A stretch of DNA of 64,000 nucleotides from Effusibacillus dendaii (GCF_015097055.1 NZ_AP023366.1:2879001-2943000), one strand, 5' to 3'. Numbered from the stretch's first letter, positions 29,645-38,274 are shown. The notes: generated by a model from the letters alone, not told the origin. A program made the numbers and translations.

Positions 29645-31159
29645 ATGAGTTTCACTGCGGCAATCGAAAAATTGGACGCCGTCCGGCAAAAAGGGGTGTA
29701 CCGACATTCATACTCCGCTCTCTTAACCGATCTGTACCAATTAACGATGATGTATGGCTACTATAAATCAGGCAGAATGAATCAGAAGGCCGTTTTTGAG
29801 CTGTTTTACCGCAAAAACCCGTGTGGAAACGGATTTGCGATAGCAGCCGGTCTTGAACAGGTAGTTGTATTTCTGACAGGCTTACAATTTACAGCGGAAG
29901 ATATCGACTACCTGCGGTCAATTCAACTGTTTGACGAAGGGTTTCTGGAGGAATTACGCCGGTTTCGATTTACGGGAACGGTGTATGCGGTAGAAGAAGG
30001 CACTGTCGTATTTCCCTCCGTTCCACTACTCCGATTTGAAGGACGGATTTTCGAGTTGCAGTTGATCGAATCGGCTTGTCTGTCGTTTATAAACCACCAG
30101 ACTCTGATTGCCACGAAAGCGGCCCGCATTGTGCAGGCAACACGCGGAGACATGTACGATCATTTGCATCAGTCGGTCGAATTTGGCTTGCGGCGAGCGC
30201 AGAATGCGGATGCGGCAACATTCGGTTCGCGTGCCGCCTTTATTGGCGGGTTTGCGGGTACAAGCAACGTGTATGCGGGACAGAATTTTGGCATTCCGGT
30301 GGTCGGCACACATTCGCACAGTTGGATTCAAAGTTTCCCCAGCGAGTTGGAAGCGTTTCGCGCTTATGCGGCCACCTATCCGGACCGGACCACACTTTTG
30401 GTGGATACATACGATACATTAAAAAGCGGCGTTCCGAATGCGATAACGGTCGCACGGGAACTGCGTGAAAAAGGGCGTGAACTGCTGGGAGTTCGCCTCG
30501 ACTCGGGCGACGTGGCCTGGCTGTCGAAAGAGGTTCGTCGGATGCTGGATGCAGCCGGGTTTCCGGATGTGAAGATTTTAGCGTCAGGTGATCTGAACGA
30601 GTATGTAGTAAGAGACATGATGCTGCAAGGAGCGCGCGTCGACATATGGTGTTTTGGCACGGCCTTGATCACGGGTGATGATTGCCCGGCGCTAGGCGGT
30701 GTCTACAAACTGGTGGCAAAAGAAGAGGACGGTATGATGATTCCGAAGATCAAAGTATCGGAAAACCCTGAGAAAATCACAAATCCCGGTTATAAACGAA
30801 CCGTTCGGTTGTATCTGGAAGATGGCACGGCAACCGCCGATCTCATCATGCTGGCCGATGAAAAATTGGATCCTTCTCAGCCGCTGACCTTGTTTCATCC
30901 TATCCATACATATAAACGGAAAACGATCCGAAATTTCAAAGTGGAAGAACTGCTGGTTCCCATTTTGCAAAATGGTGAAATTGTTTATGAACTGCCTGAT
31001 CTGGAGCAGATCAAAAAACGCGCCGAATCCCAATTGGATAGCATGCCGCGTGAAATCAAACGACCGATCAATCCCCATTCCTATCATGTAGACCTGTCAG
31101 AAAAACTGTGGGAGCTCAAACAGCGTTTGCTGAAGGAAGCGCGCAACGGATCGATTTAA
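29645..31159 (+). CDS. pncB: Nicotinate phosphoribosyltransferase
   Basis: Salvages nicotinate to nicotinate mononucleotide in the Preiss-Handler route to NAD. 504 residues, type 1/3 NAPRTase. Visible: LLTDLYQLTMMYGYYKSG at the N-terminus, FELFYRKNPCGNGFAIAAGL, the GTHSHSWIQSFPSELEAF segment with the active-site His, VDTYDTLKSGVPNAI, and LLGVRLDSGDVAWLSKEVRR near 290. The C-terminus carries the longer extension typical of Firmicutes PncB. ATG 29645 is favoured because GAAGGTGA precedes it. Confidence 0.95.
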   Translation: MSFTAAIEKLDAVRQKGVYRHSYSALLTDLYQLTMMYGYYKSGRMNQKAVFELFYRKNPCGNGFAIAAGLEQVVVFLTGLQFTAEDIDYLRSIQLFDEGFLEELRRFRFTGTVYAVEEGTVVFPSVPLLRFEGRIFELQLIESACLSFINHQTLIATKAARIVQATRGDMYDHLHQSVEFGLRRAQNADAATFGSRAAFIGGFAGTSNVYAGQNFGIPVVGTHSHSWIQSFPSELEAFRAYAATYPDRTTLLVDTYDTLKSGVPNAITVARELREKGRELLGVRLDSGDVAWLSKEVRRMLDAAGFPDVKILASGDLNEYVVRDMMLQGARVDIWCFGTALITGDDCPALGGVYKLVAKEEDGMMIPKIKVSENPEKITNPGYKRTVRLYLEDGTATADLIMLADEKLDPSQPLTLFHPIHTYKRKTIRNFKVEELLVPILQNGEIVYELPDLEQIKKRAESQLDSMPREIKRPINPHSYHVDLSEKLWELKQRLLKEARNGSI

Positions 31160-31180
31160 AAGATTGGGAGGGGTTCTCAA

Positions 31181-32311
31181 ATGAAAATTGTGTTGGCGCC
31201 CGACTCTTTTAAAGGAAGCCTGACAGCAAAAGAAGTTTGCGACGCGATGGAGGAAGGGATACGGAGAGTGATTCCGGCGGCCGATATCGTCAAGATTCCG
31301 ATGGCGGACGGCGGCGAGGGGACGGTACAAAGTTTGGTTGATACGACAGGCGGACAGATTTTGACCGAAGTAGTAACAGGTCCGATTGGGCAGAAGGTAA
31401 CAGCGAAATACGGAATTCTTGGCGACGGACAAACGGCTGTGATTGAAATGGCGGAAGCATCCGGACTTTATTTGGTGCCTGCAGACAAACGAAACCCATT
31501 GTTGACCAGTACATACGGAACCGGTGAATTGATCCGTGCAGCGTTGGATCGGGGCTGCCGCAAGTTTATTTTGGGAATCGGCGGCAGCGCGACCAATGAC
31601 GGGGGGGCCGGGATGGCGCAAGCGCTGGGTGTAAGGTTTATCGACTCGAATAATCAGGAGCTGCCTTTTGGCGGCGGCAGTTTGGATAAGCTGGAGCGAC
31701 TTGACCTGTCCGCTGTCGATTCTCGTTTGGCAGAATGCTCCTTTACAGTCGCGTGTGATGTAGATAATCCGCTGACTGGACCGCAGGGGGCAAGTCATAT
31801 ATTCGGCCCGCAAAAAGGGGCCACACCAGAAATGATTCGTCTGTTGGACGCTAACTTAAGCCATTATGCCGCAGTTGTAGAAAAACAGTTGAACCGCTCC
31901 ATTCAAAATCTGCCAGGTGCAGGAGCGGCGGGTGGACTTGGGTTTGCGATGGTTGCGTTCTTGAATGCAGTTTTAAAAAGAGGGATCGACATCGTGATCG
32001 AGGCAACCGATTTGCCCCGACAGGTAATGGGAGCCGATTTGGTACTGTCCGGGGAAGGCCAATGCGACGGGCAAACGGTGCGGGGAAAAACGCCGTTTGG
32101 CGTGGCAAAAACGGCACAAACGGCAGGCGTGCCAGTAATTCTAATTGCCGGATCAATCGGGCAGGGAGTGGAAGAACTTTACTCGCACGGGGTATGCAGT
32201 GTGTTTTCGATCGTGGATCGCCCAATGTCTCTGCAGGAGGCAATGGAAAGGGCGGTGGAGCTGATCGCCAACACTGTGGAACGTGTCATGCGAACCAGAT
32301 TTTTGGCCTGA
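31181..32311 (+). CDS. glxK: Glycerate kinase (type I)
   Basis: Phosphorylates D-glycerate, normally to 2-phosphoglycerate in this family. 376 residues with the family signature MKIVLAPDSFKGSLTAKEV at the start, PMADGGEGTVQSLVD near 45, GTGELIRAALDRGCRKFILG near 108, and the GIGGSATNDGGAGMAQALG glycine loop. ATG 31181 follows GGGAGGGG, 21 bp after pncB, so co-transcription with pncB is likely. The lactate permease downstream has its own promoter. Confidence 0.93.
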   Translation: MKIVLAPDSFKGSLTAKEVCDAMEEGIRRVIPAADIVKIPMADGGEGTVQSLVDTTGGQILTEVVTGPIGQKVTAKYGILGDGQTAVIEMAEASGLYLVPADKRNPLLTSTYGTGELIRAALDRGCRKFILGIGGSATNDGGAGMAQALGVRFIDSNNQELPFGGGSLDKLERLDLSAVDSRLAECSFTVACDVDNPLTGPQGASHIFGPQKGATPEMIRLLDANLSHYAAVVEKQLNRSIQNLPGAGAAGGLGFAMVAFLNAVLKRGIDIVIEATDLPRQVMGADLVLSGEGQCDGQTVRGKTPFGVAKTAQTAGVPVILIAGSIGQGVEELYSHGVCSVFSIVDRPMSLQEAMERAVELIANTVERVMRTRFLA

Positions 32312-32360
32312 TTTCATAGATAGAATATTCAAATGATTAGATACAATCAATTTTTTGAGT

Positions 32361-32388
32361 TTGCAAGCGCTTTCATTCATGGTATAGT
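32361..32388 (+). promoter_or_regulatory. lldP promoter overlapped by a CcpA cre site
   Basis: TTGCAA (32361-32366), 16-bp spacer, TATAGT (32383-32388). TTGCAAGCGCTTTCA (32361-32375) matches the cre consensus WTGNAANCGNWNNCW at every position and covers the -35, so CcpA would repress transcription when preferred sugars are present. Confidence 0.8.
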
Positions 32389-32393
32389 ATTTC

Positions 32394-32414
32394 TATGATG
32401 ATCGTGTCATCATA
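32394..32414 (+). promoter_or_regulatory. Palindromic operator over the lldP transcription start
   Basis: TATGATGA (32394-32401) and TCATCATA (32407-32414), perfect 8-bp arms with a 5-bp spacer, just downstream of the -10. Size and position fit a GntR-family (LldR/LutR-like) repressor site for lactate induction. The regulator is not in the window; the assignment is inference. Confidence 0.55.
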
Positions 32415-32443
32415 TCACTATATCAACTAGGAGGTCTAACACA

Positions 32444-34087
32444 ATGCCCACATGGTCTTTTAATGCGGACCCGGCGGGAAATCTGTGGATATCCGCGCTC
32501 GTGGCTGCACTGCCGATTATTTTTCTCGGCATCGCATTGGCAGTCCTTAAAATGAAGGGTTATATTGCCGCCATTCTTACCATCATATTTGCTTCTCTGA
32601 TTGCTGTCTTTTTCTATGGGATTCCTGCAAGCATTGTAGTTTCCACCGACATCCTGGGGGCCGTTACCGGGCTCGCGCCAATTGGCTACGTCGTTTTGAT
32701 GGGGGTATTTCTGTACAACCTCACGGTTGAAGCCGGGCAATTTGAAATTATCAAATATTCAATTTCCAAAGTTTCTGATGACCAACGAATTCAGGCTTTA
32801 TTGGTTGCGTTTTCATTCAGCGCATTTATGGAGGGAGCAGCCGGTTTCGGAACGCCTGTAGCGATTGCGGCTGCCATGTTGATTGGTATTGGCTTTCCTC
32901 CCCTGTATGCAGCGGGGCTCGCGCTGGTTGCCAACTCGATTCCGGTTGCGTTCGGTTCGATCGGGATTCCGATCACTACGGCTGGCCAAGTATCCGGAAT
33001 TCACGCGGACTTGATCGGTGCGATGGTGGGAAGACAATTGCCGATTCTGACATTGATTATTCCGTTTTGGGTGGTCATGATCATGGGTGGATGGAAAGCG
33101 GCCAAAGGTGTTATACCGGCGCTGGCTGTCTCCGGAATCTCTTTCGCATTGGCACAGTTTATTGCATCCAACTATATGGGGTATCAGTCGACTGACTTAA
33201 TCGCTTCCATGTTCTCGATTGTCGCATTGGTTGTTCTGATGATGTTCTGGAAACCGAAGGACAAATGGTCGTTTGAAGGGACCACGGCTGCTGCGGCAGT
33301 CAGTGACAAACACTATACAGGCGGACAGATTCTGCGCGCATGGTCCCCCTATATCATCACTTCCATCGTGATCTTGATCTGGGGCCGTGATTGGTTTAAA
33401 AATCTTTTTCCCGCTTCGAAAGCAAATGCGCCTGGCAACTGGTGGGAAATCAAGTTTAATATGGCAGGAGTCCACAACGCGATTCTGGTGGATGGGAAGG
33501 CGCAAGCAGCAACTTATGTGCTGAACTGGGTGACAGCATCTGGTACGGCTATTTTCGTTGCTTGTGTACTCGCTGCAATCGTGCTTGCGATGGGCCCGCA
33601 GCGTTTCCTGGGTGTGCTTGGCAGAACGTTCAAACAGTTGGCGCTGCCGCTTCTTTCCATCGCATGCTTCCTGGCTTATGCGGAATTGAGCAGACGTTCC
33701 GGCATGGGGAACTCGATGGGGAATGCATTGGCAAAAACCGGCGTATTGTTTGCTTTCTTCGCTCCGTTTATCGGTTATATCGGGGTGTTCCTGACTGGTT
33801 CCGATACCTCGACAAACGCATTGTTCGCAAAACTGCAGGCGTTTACAGCCAAACAGGTTCATATCAGCGACGTATTGGCGGTAGCGGCAAACTCTTCTGG
33901 CGGTTGTGCGGCGAAGATGATTTCACCGCAGTCAATTGCGGTCGGCGCAGGCGCCACCAACATGGCGGGCCAGGAAGGAAACATTCTGCGGTTTACACTG
34001 AAGCACAGCTTGATTTTCGTAACATTGATCGGTGTAATCACTTGGCTGCAGGCGTATGTGTTTACCGGAATGATTCCACATTCGTAA
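32444..34087 (+). CDS. lldP: L-lactate permease
   Basis: Imports L-lactate (and glycolate) with protons. 547-residue integral membrane protein with about 12-14 helices, length typical of LldP/LctP. Recognisable blocks: FSFSAFMEGAAGFGTPVAIAAAML-type loop near residues 120-140, SIPVAFGSIGIPITTAGQVSG near 165, TGSDTSTNALFAKLQ near 455 and ANSSGGCAAKMISPQSIAVG near 485. ATG 32444 follows GGAGGTC. Single-gene transcript between its own cre-controlled promoter and a terminator. Confidence 0.95.
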   Translation: MPTWSFNADPAGNLWISALVAALPIIFLGIALAVLKMKGYIAAILTIIFASLIAVFFYGIPASIVVSTDILGAVTGLAPIGYVVLMGVFLYNLTVEAGQFEIIKYSISKVSDDQRIQALLVAFSFSAFMEGAAGFGTPVAIAAAMLIGIGFPPLYAAGLALVANSIPVAFGSIGIPITTAGQVSGIHADLIGAMVGRQLPILTLIIPFWVVMIMGGWKAAKGVIPALAVSGISFALAQFIASNYMGYQSTDLIASMFSIVALVVLMMFWKPKDKWSFEGTTAAAAVSDKHYTGGQILRAWSPYIITSIVILIWGRDWFKNLFPASKANAPGNWWEIKFNMAGVHNAILVDGKAQAATYVLNWVTASGTAIFVACVLAAIVLAMGPQRFLGVLGRTFKQLALPLLSIACFLAYAELSRRSGMGNSMGNALAKTGVLFAFFAPFIGYIGVFLTGSDTSTNALFAKLQAFTAKQVHISDVLAVAANSSGGCAAKMISPQSIAVGAGATNMAGQEGNILRFTLKHSLIFVTLIGVITWLQAYVFTGMIPHS

Positions 34088-34110
34088 GAAATTAAGACTC
34101 TGCCCTGAAA

Positions 34111-34143
34111 GCTGCCGGATTTATCCGGCAGCACCCTCTTTTC
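34111..34143 (+). terminator. Terminator after lldP
   Basis: GCTGCCGGAT (34111-34120) / ATCCGGCAGC (34123-34132), loop of two, followed by CCCTCTTTT. Strong stem, modest T tract. Confidence 0.75.
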
Positions 34144-34230
34144 TGCCTGCTGAGAAACATCTAATTTTAAAACATCGGGCGATGAATCGATCAGACGTTC
34201 CACCGTTAGAGAAAACGGTCATGATGAAGG

Positions 34231-34437
34231 TCAGTGGCGATCCCGATATTTTTTCTTATAAGTGCGGGCAGCCGTATCAATCATCCAGAATCCGACAAAC
34301 GTCCAACCGTAAGCGAGTAATCCCATCGCGTAGTAGGGAAGCGATTGGCCGGATCGTTTGGCCGAAACGTATAAAATTGTCCCCGTTACCGCAAGTATCA
34401 GGGAAAAAATGAATAGCAGGGTTCTCCGCAAATCCAA
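34231..34437 (-). CDS. Small two-helix membrane protein
   Basis: 68 residues: a hydrophobic segment (TLLFIFSLILAVTGTILYVS), a short polar turn, a second segment (YYAMGLLAYGWTFVGFWMI) and a basic Lys/Arg tail (YKKKYRDRH), inside-positive. TTG 34437 is chosen because AGAGGAGTG lies 6 bp upstream; the earlier ATG would place that site inside the gene. Runs opposite to lldP. Family not recognised. Confidence 0.65.
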   Translation of the reverse strand: MDLRRTLLFIFSLILAVTGTILYVSAKRSGQSLPYYAMGLLAYGWTFVGFWMIDTAARTYKKKYRDRH

Positions 34438-34634
34438 TTTTGACACTCCTCTCTTTCTCATCATACTGAAGTTTCCATCTGCACTCCATTAATTTTTCAT
34501 TAATACAGAAGGAAAATGACAAATAATGACGAATATTGTCTTTTAAAAGCTCGACATTTCTCGTTTTTTGAAAGTGCTTCAAGCAGAAGCAATGGGGTGA
34601 TGGGGTCAGTGTAAACTGAGAGGAGGAAGAGTTC

Positions 34635-35873
34635 TTGCAAAACCGTACGTTTTCAGACCGCTATCAACTGGTGGAGCGTCTGGAAGCTTCGGATGGGGTT
34701 GATCTCTATCGAGCTCTTGACAATTCGTTTCCCCGCAATGTATTTATCACCGTGTTTTCCGATTGTGACAGTTCAACTGCAGACTTCTTTCGTTCTCGGG
34801 CGCAATCGCTCGCCAGCCTGACACATCACCATATTATGAGCATTTTTGATATGCAATGTACGGGAGATACATGCTTTTTAATTTCCGAATATCGGGAAGG
34901 ACTGACATTGCGGGAAACGATCCACCGCGGAGAAAGGTTTGCCCTGGAAGATGCGATTTTTATGGCCATGCATATTGCAAAGGCGGTGTCTTTCGCACAC
35001 CAGAAGCAAGTCGTGCATGGGAATCTGTCTTCCGAAATGATATGGGTGCAGGGGCGCGATATCAAGGTTTCATTTGTATGCCCTCGAACTGCCTATACTT
35101 CCGTTGAAAGTACTGAAAAATCGGATTTGGCTTCGTTAGGGACTATATTCAAAGAGTTGTTCTCAGCGACGCCGCCGTTATACAAACCGGAACTGCATAA
35201 CAAGATTTCGGAAATTATAGATCGTCTGACGGGTCAAAGGCTCCCTGTCTATGAAGATGCTTCAGATTTGGCCCATGACCTTGAGATGCTGCTTCGCAAG
35301 GATGCCAACCCCCTGTATCGTAATTTTGTGCAGGAGGAAGCGGAACAAACTCGTCCTTATTACATTACCCGCCAAGAGATGGAGGCGCTTCTGTCAGGAA
35401 AGAAGCGCGCGTTGTTTCCTCATTCATTCTACAAATTTCGATCGATCTTGAAATCGTACTTTGCTATTTTCACTGGCATTCTAACATTTATCGTTTTGAC
35501 GGCCGTTCTGTCAGGATCTGAATTGGCATCTGCACCAAACGGTTCTGCGGAAAAGCAAATCATGCCTTTGTTGGAAACGGTGCCGATTACGCTGACATCA
35601 ACTGCAAAAGCAACCGAAGCAACTCATTCTACTATTACGATCTCACCAAAAGAGCCGGTTTCAAAAGCGGGCAAGCCGATGAACGTGCCTGATCTGTCCG
35701 GCATGCAGATCGACGAGGCGGAAAACGTACTGCTCTCTTACAACATGCGGTACGTCTATTATGTTGTTTCTTCCGACGAGCTGCCTGGACGAGTAGTGAA
35801 GCAGGTGCAACAACCGGATTCTCTTTATAAACCGGGTGAGCGGATTATTTTTTATGTGAGCGGCGGAAAATAA
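34635..35873 (+). CDS. Membrane PASTA pseudokinase (PrkC-like, inactive)
   Basis: 412 residues: kinase-like domain (about 1-225), juxtamembrane part, one membrane helix (about 275-297), Thr/Ser-rich linker and one extracellular PASTA repeat (MNVPDLSGMQIDEAENVLLS onward). Key kinase residues are absent. The VAIK strand reads NVFITVF without Lys, the HRD loop is VVHGNLSSEM (no catalytic Asp), and no DFG is seen (IKVSFVCPRT). So ATP-dependent phosphotransfer is unlikely; a sensing or scaffold role at the cell wall is inferred. TTG 34635 follows GGAGGAAG. True PrkC has several PASTA repeats. Confidence 0.85.
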   Translation: MQNRTFSDRYQLVERLEASDGVDLYRALDNSFPRNVFITVFSDCDSSTADFFRSRAQSLASLTHHHIMSIFDMQCTGDTCFLISEYREGLTLRETIHRGERFALEDAIFMAMHIAKAVSFAHQKQVVHGNLSSEMIWVQGRDIKVSFVCPRTAYTSVESTEKSDLASLGTIFKELFSATPPLYKPELHNKISEIIDRLTGQRLPVYEDASDLAHDLEMLLRKDANPLYRNFVQEEAEQTRPYYITRQEMEALLSGKKRALFPHSFYKFRSILKSYFAIFTGILTFIVLTAVLSGSELASAPNGSAEKQIMPLLETVPITLTSTAKATEATHSTITISPKEPVSKAGKPMNVPDLSGMQIDEAENVLLSYNMRYVYYVVSSDELPGRVVKQVQQPDSLYKPGERIIFYVSGGK

Positions 35874-35960
35874 CGGTAAATTGTAATGCAGCATACGGTA
35901 AGAAATCGATACGATGGTTACAATGAAGAACCGATATTGACATAGAAAGGGGAATGTAAT

Positions 35961-36206
35961 ATGGATCAACGCGTTATAATTTCGATCGAATATTGTACAG
36001 CCTGAGGTTTTTTGCCCAAAACCGTCAGTGTGACGGAAGAGCTGCTTAGCAATTACACGAACAAAATTTCCGAATTAAGATTGATTCCATCCAGCGGGGG
36101 CGTATTCGAGATCAAGATCGGTGACAAATTGATCTTCTCGAAAAAAGAGTCGAACCGTTTCCCGGAACCAGGAGAAATCCTGAATTTGTCAGCGGGGCTC
36201 ATCTGA
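35961..36206 (+). CDS. SelW/Rdx-family selenoprotein (in-frame TGA as Sec)
   Basis: Translating through TGA 36003-36005 gives an 81-residue Rdx-family thioredoxin-like protein: IEYCTA-Sec-GF near residues 9-17 (CxxU redox motif), VTEELLSNYTNKISELRLIP, SSGGVFEIKIGDKLIFSKK and RFPEPGEI, all matching bacterial SelW/Rdx proteins, which have CxxC or CxxU here. ATG 35961 has AAAGGGG 8 bp upstream. The stretch after TGA has no comparable start of its own that would retain the redox motif. A SECIS-like hairpin follows the TGA. Needs selA/B/C/D elsewhere in the genome. Likely a small thiol/seleno redox protein; substrate unknown. Confidence 0.85.
36003..36036 (+). promoter_or_regulatory. Candidate bacterial SECIS element
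   Basis: UGA at 36003-36005, then stem CCGTCA (36022-36027), loop GTG (36028-36030) and TGACGG (36031-36036). The loop begins 22 nt after the UGA and its first base is G, within the usual bacterial SECIS limits (about 16-37 nt, G in the first two loop positions). An alternative stem GGTTTT/AAAACC overlaps it. Confidence 0.65.
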
Positions 36207-36220
36207 ATTCGATTAAATTA

Positions 36221-36258
36221 AAACCTTCTTCTGCCTTGTGGCGAAGAAGGTTTTTTTT
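36221..36258 (+). terminator. Terminator after the selenoprotein gene
   Basis: AAACCTTCTTC (36221-36231) / GAAGAAGGTTT (36243-36253) followed by T8. Classic rho-independent terminator 15 bp after the stop, showing that the gene is an independent transcription unit end. Confidence 0.9.
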
Positions 36259-36260
36259 AA

Positions 36261-36316
36261 CAGCTTAGAAAGTATAAAAATGTGATATTCCATCACCATT
36301 TTTATACTTTCGGCTG
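36261..36316. repeat. Long AT-rich inverted repeat
   Basis: GAAAGTATAAAAATG (36268-36282) and CATTTTTATACTTTC (36297-36311), 15 bp perfect with a 14-bp loop, extended outside by CAGC (36261-36264) / GCTG (36313-36316). Lies between two terminators, no T tract; function unknown. Confidence 0.6.
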
Positions 36317-36319
36317 TCG

Positions 36320-36382
36320 AAAAAGGCTTCCTCTATTAGACGCTGCTTTTTCTTGAATATGCTTCGGTAGAAGCCTTTTTTA
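36320..36382 (-). terminator. Bidirectional terminator for the GDSL gene
   Basis: AAAAAGGCTTC (36320-36330) / GAAGCCTTTTT (36370-36380) with an internal GCTTC/GAAGC option. T-rich on both strands; it ends the - strand GDSL gene, whose stop is at 36391. Confidence 0.7.
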
Positions 36383-36390
36383 ATGATAAA

Positions 36391-37257
36391 TTAAAGTATA
36401 TCCTGTAAAATACGGTCAGCGATCCATTTGTATCCTTTGGCGTTCGGATGGAACATATCGGCTGATAAGAGCCGGGTGCCGTCCCAGGCAAACAGATCTT
36501 CTGTCGGAACAAACAGCGTATTCGGGTATTTACCCAACGCATGGACCGTTTGTTGATTCCAATCCTGCAGGATTTGTGTAGCGGTTTCGGCAGCGCTGCC
36601 CTGCAGAAGAAAAGGATTGTACAAGCCGATAAACAGTATGGCCGAGTTCGGATTCAACGACCGAATGGTAGCGACCGTTTGATCCAGAGATGCCAGATAT
36701 GTATCCCTCGTCTTCTTCGCAACCTGCGGATCGGGAGATGTCACGGAGCCGACTCCCTGTGACAGATCATTGCCGCCAATCGTGATGGTGATCAGATTCG
36801 CCGAACGGATATCCTGCTGTACCTCGGGAGAGTTGACATACTGAAGTAACTCCGGTGATTTCATGCCGTTGACTCCCAGATTGGATACAATAATTTTATT
36901 TTTGGTCAATTTCTGAAGCTCGGTCGTCACATTTCCTACATATCCGAGGCCCGTTTCATCGCCTGTACCGCGTGTTAAAGAATCTCCCAGCGCAAGCAGC
37001 CGATAATCTCCGTTTACAGCGGCAGGTGAGGTTACGGGTGACTTCGTGACAGGTGTTGTCGGTTGTTTTGGTTGACCTGTCGGCGGTGTTTGTGTATTGG
37101 GCAAATTTGTTTGGGGCTGCGGCGGTGAAGACGGTTGTTTCTGAACAACGGTTCCTGTCGTGCTGGAATAGGCCATAACAGCGCCTGTACCAAGCAGGAG
37201 GATGCTGCCCAAAGAAACAGAGAAAATTGCGTACCAACCTGATTTTTTGCTTTGCAC
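36391..37257 (-). CDS. SGNH/GDSL hydrolase, membrane-anchored
   Basis: 288 residues. N-terminal membrane anchor or uncleaved signal (residues 8-30), a Pro/Thr/Gln-rich linker (35-80), then an SGNH esterase domain like B. subtilis YpmR. Block I ALGDSLTRGTGDE holds the nucleophilic Ser; block II Gly is in NLGVNGMKS; block III ITIGGNDLSQG holds the Asn; block V DMFHPNAKGY has Asp and His. Extracellular esterase or lipase; substrate not predictable. GTG 37257 follows GGAGG. Divergent from the ABC operon at 37348. Confidence 0.92.
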   Translation of the reverse strand: MQSKKSGWYAIFSVSLGSILLLGTGAVMAYSSTTGTVVQKQPSSPPQPQTNLPNTQTPPTGQPKQPTTPVTKSPVTSPAAVNGDYRLLALGDSLTRGTGDETGLGYVGNVTTELQKLTKNKIIVSNLGVNGMKSPELLQYVNSPEVQQDIRSANLITITIGGNDLSQGVGSVTSPDPQVAKKTRDTYLASLDQTVATIRSLNPNSAILFIGLYNPFLLQGSAAETATQILQDWNQQTVHALGKYPNTLFVPTEDLFAWDGTRLLSADMFHPNAKGYKWIADRILQDIL

Positions 37258-37347
37258 GGGTACAACCTCCAGAAGATTTGTATATCTGCAAAACTTGTAA
37301 TCTGCTGCTCATTATTATATCAGAAAATCGGAAGGAGCATTTGCGGA

Positions 37348-38274
37348 ATGGCAGAAAAGCCGGTAGTTCTGTCGGTGCAGAATCTGAAAAAGACCATTGG
37401 CGGGAAACAACTGATTCACGATATTTCGTTTGACGTACGAGCGGGGGAAGTATTCGGCTTTTTGGGACCGAATGGAGCGGGCAAAACGACCACGATTCGA
37501 ATGCTGGTCGGACTGATTGCACCGACAGCCGGAACGATTCGAATATGTGATTTTGACATTCAAAAACAGTTTGTCAGTGCGATGAAGCATGTCGGCTGTA
37601 TTGTGGAGAATCCGGAACTGTACGGTTTTCTATCCGGATGGGAAAATCTTGAACAGTTCGCCCGCATGACAGAAGGGGTCACCCCAGAGCGGATCAAAGA
37701 GGTGGTCAGGCAGGTACGGCTGGAGGAGCGCATTCATGACAGGGTCAAAACGTATTCGTTAGGGATGCGGCAGCGCCTCGGAATTGCACAGGCACTTCTG
37801 GCCAGACCTCAACTGCTGATTCTGGACGAGCCGACAAACGGTCTTGATCCGGTAGGAATCCGGGAACTTCGCGAGTTTGTCAGACAGTTGGTGGAAGAAG
37901 AAGGACTCAGCGTATTTATATCCAGCCATCTGCTAAGTGAAATCGAAATGATGTGCGATCGGGTGGCGATTATTCATGAAGGCCGTTCCTTATATGCGGG
38001 CACGGTGAATGGACTGACAGAGAAAAAAAACAACCAAACGGTCTGGAGGGTAAACCCTGTGGAGGCGGCGTTTGCTGTTTTAACGAGTGACCCAGAGGTG
38101 CAGGATGCCGTACTCAGGGAGGACAGCATTCGCTGTCATGTTACATCGGAGCGTATTCCCCAACTGAACGCGAAACTCGTGGAACGGGGTATAGACGTGT
38201 TCGCAATTGAACCGGTTTCCCCTTCCCTGGAAGATTTGTTCTTGGAGATTACCGGAGGTGACCGGCGTGCGTAG
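37348..38274 (+). CDS. ABC transporter ATP-binding protein
   Basis: 308 residues, exporter-type ATPase. Walker A GPNGAGKTTTIRML near 45, Q-loop VGCIVENPELYGFLSG, signature YSLGMRQRLGIAQALL near 140, Walker B LLILDEPTNGLDP, and switch His in ISSHLLSEIE. The C-terminal 80 residues form the extra domain seen in bacitracin/multidrug ABC-2 ATPases (BcrA-like). ATG 37348 has GGAG 10 bp upstream; the family starts here rather than at the earlier in-frame ATG 37252. Overlaps the permease gene by 8 bp. Confidence 0.94.
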   Translation: MAEKPVVLSVQNLKKTIGGKQLIHDISFDVRAGEVFGFLGPNGAGKTTTIRMLVGLIAPTAGTIRICDFDIQKQFVSAMKHVGCIVENPELYGFLSGWENLEQFARMTEGVTPERIKEVVRQVRLEERIHDRVKTYSLGMRQRLGIAQALLARPQLLILDEPTNGLDPVGIRELREFVRQLVEEEGLSVFISSHLLSEIEMMCDRVAIIHEGRSLYAGTVNGLTEKKNNQTVWRVNPVEAAFAVLTSDPEVQDAVLREDSIRCHVTSERIPQLNAKLVERGIDVFAIEPVSPSLEDLFLEITGGDRRA

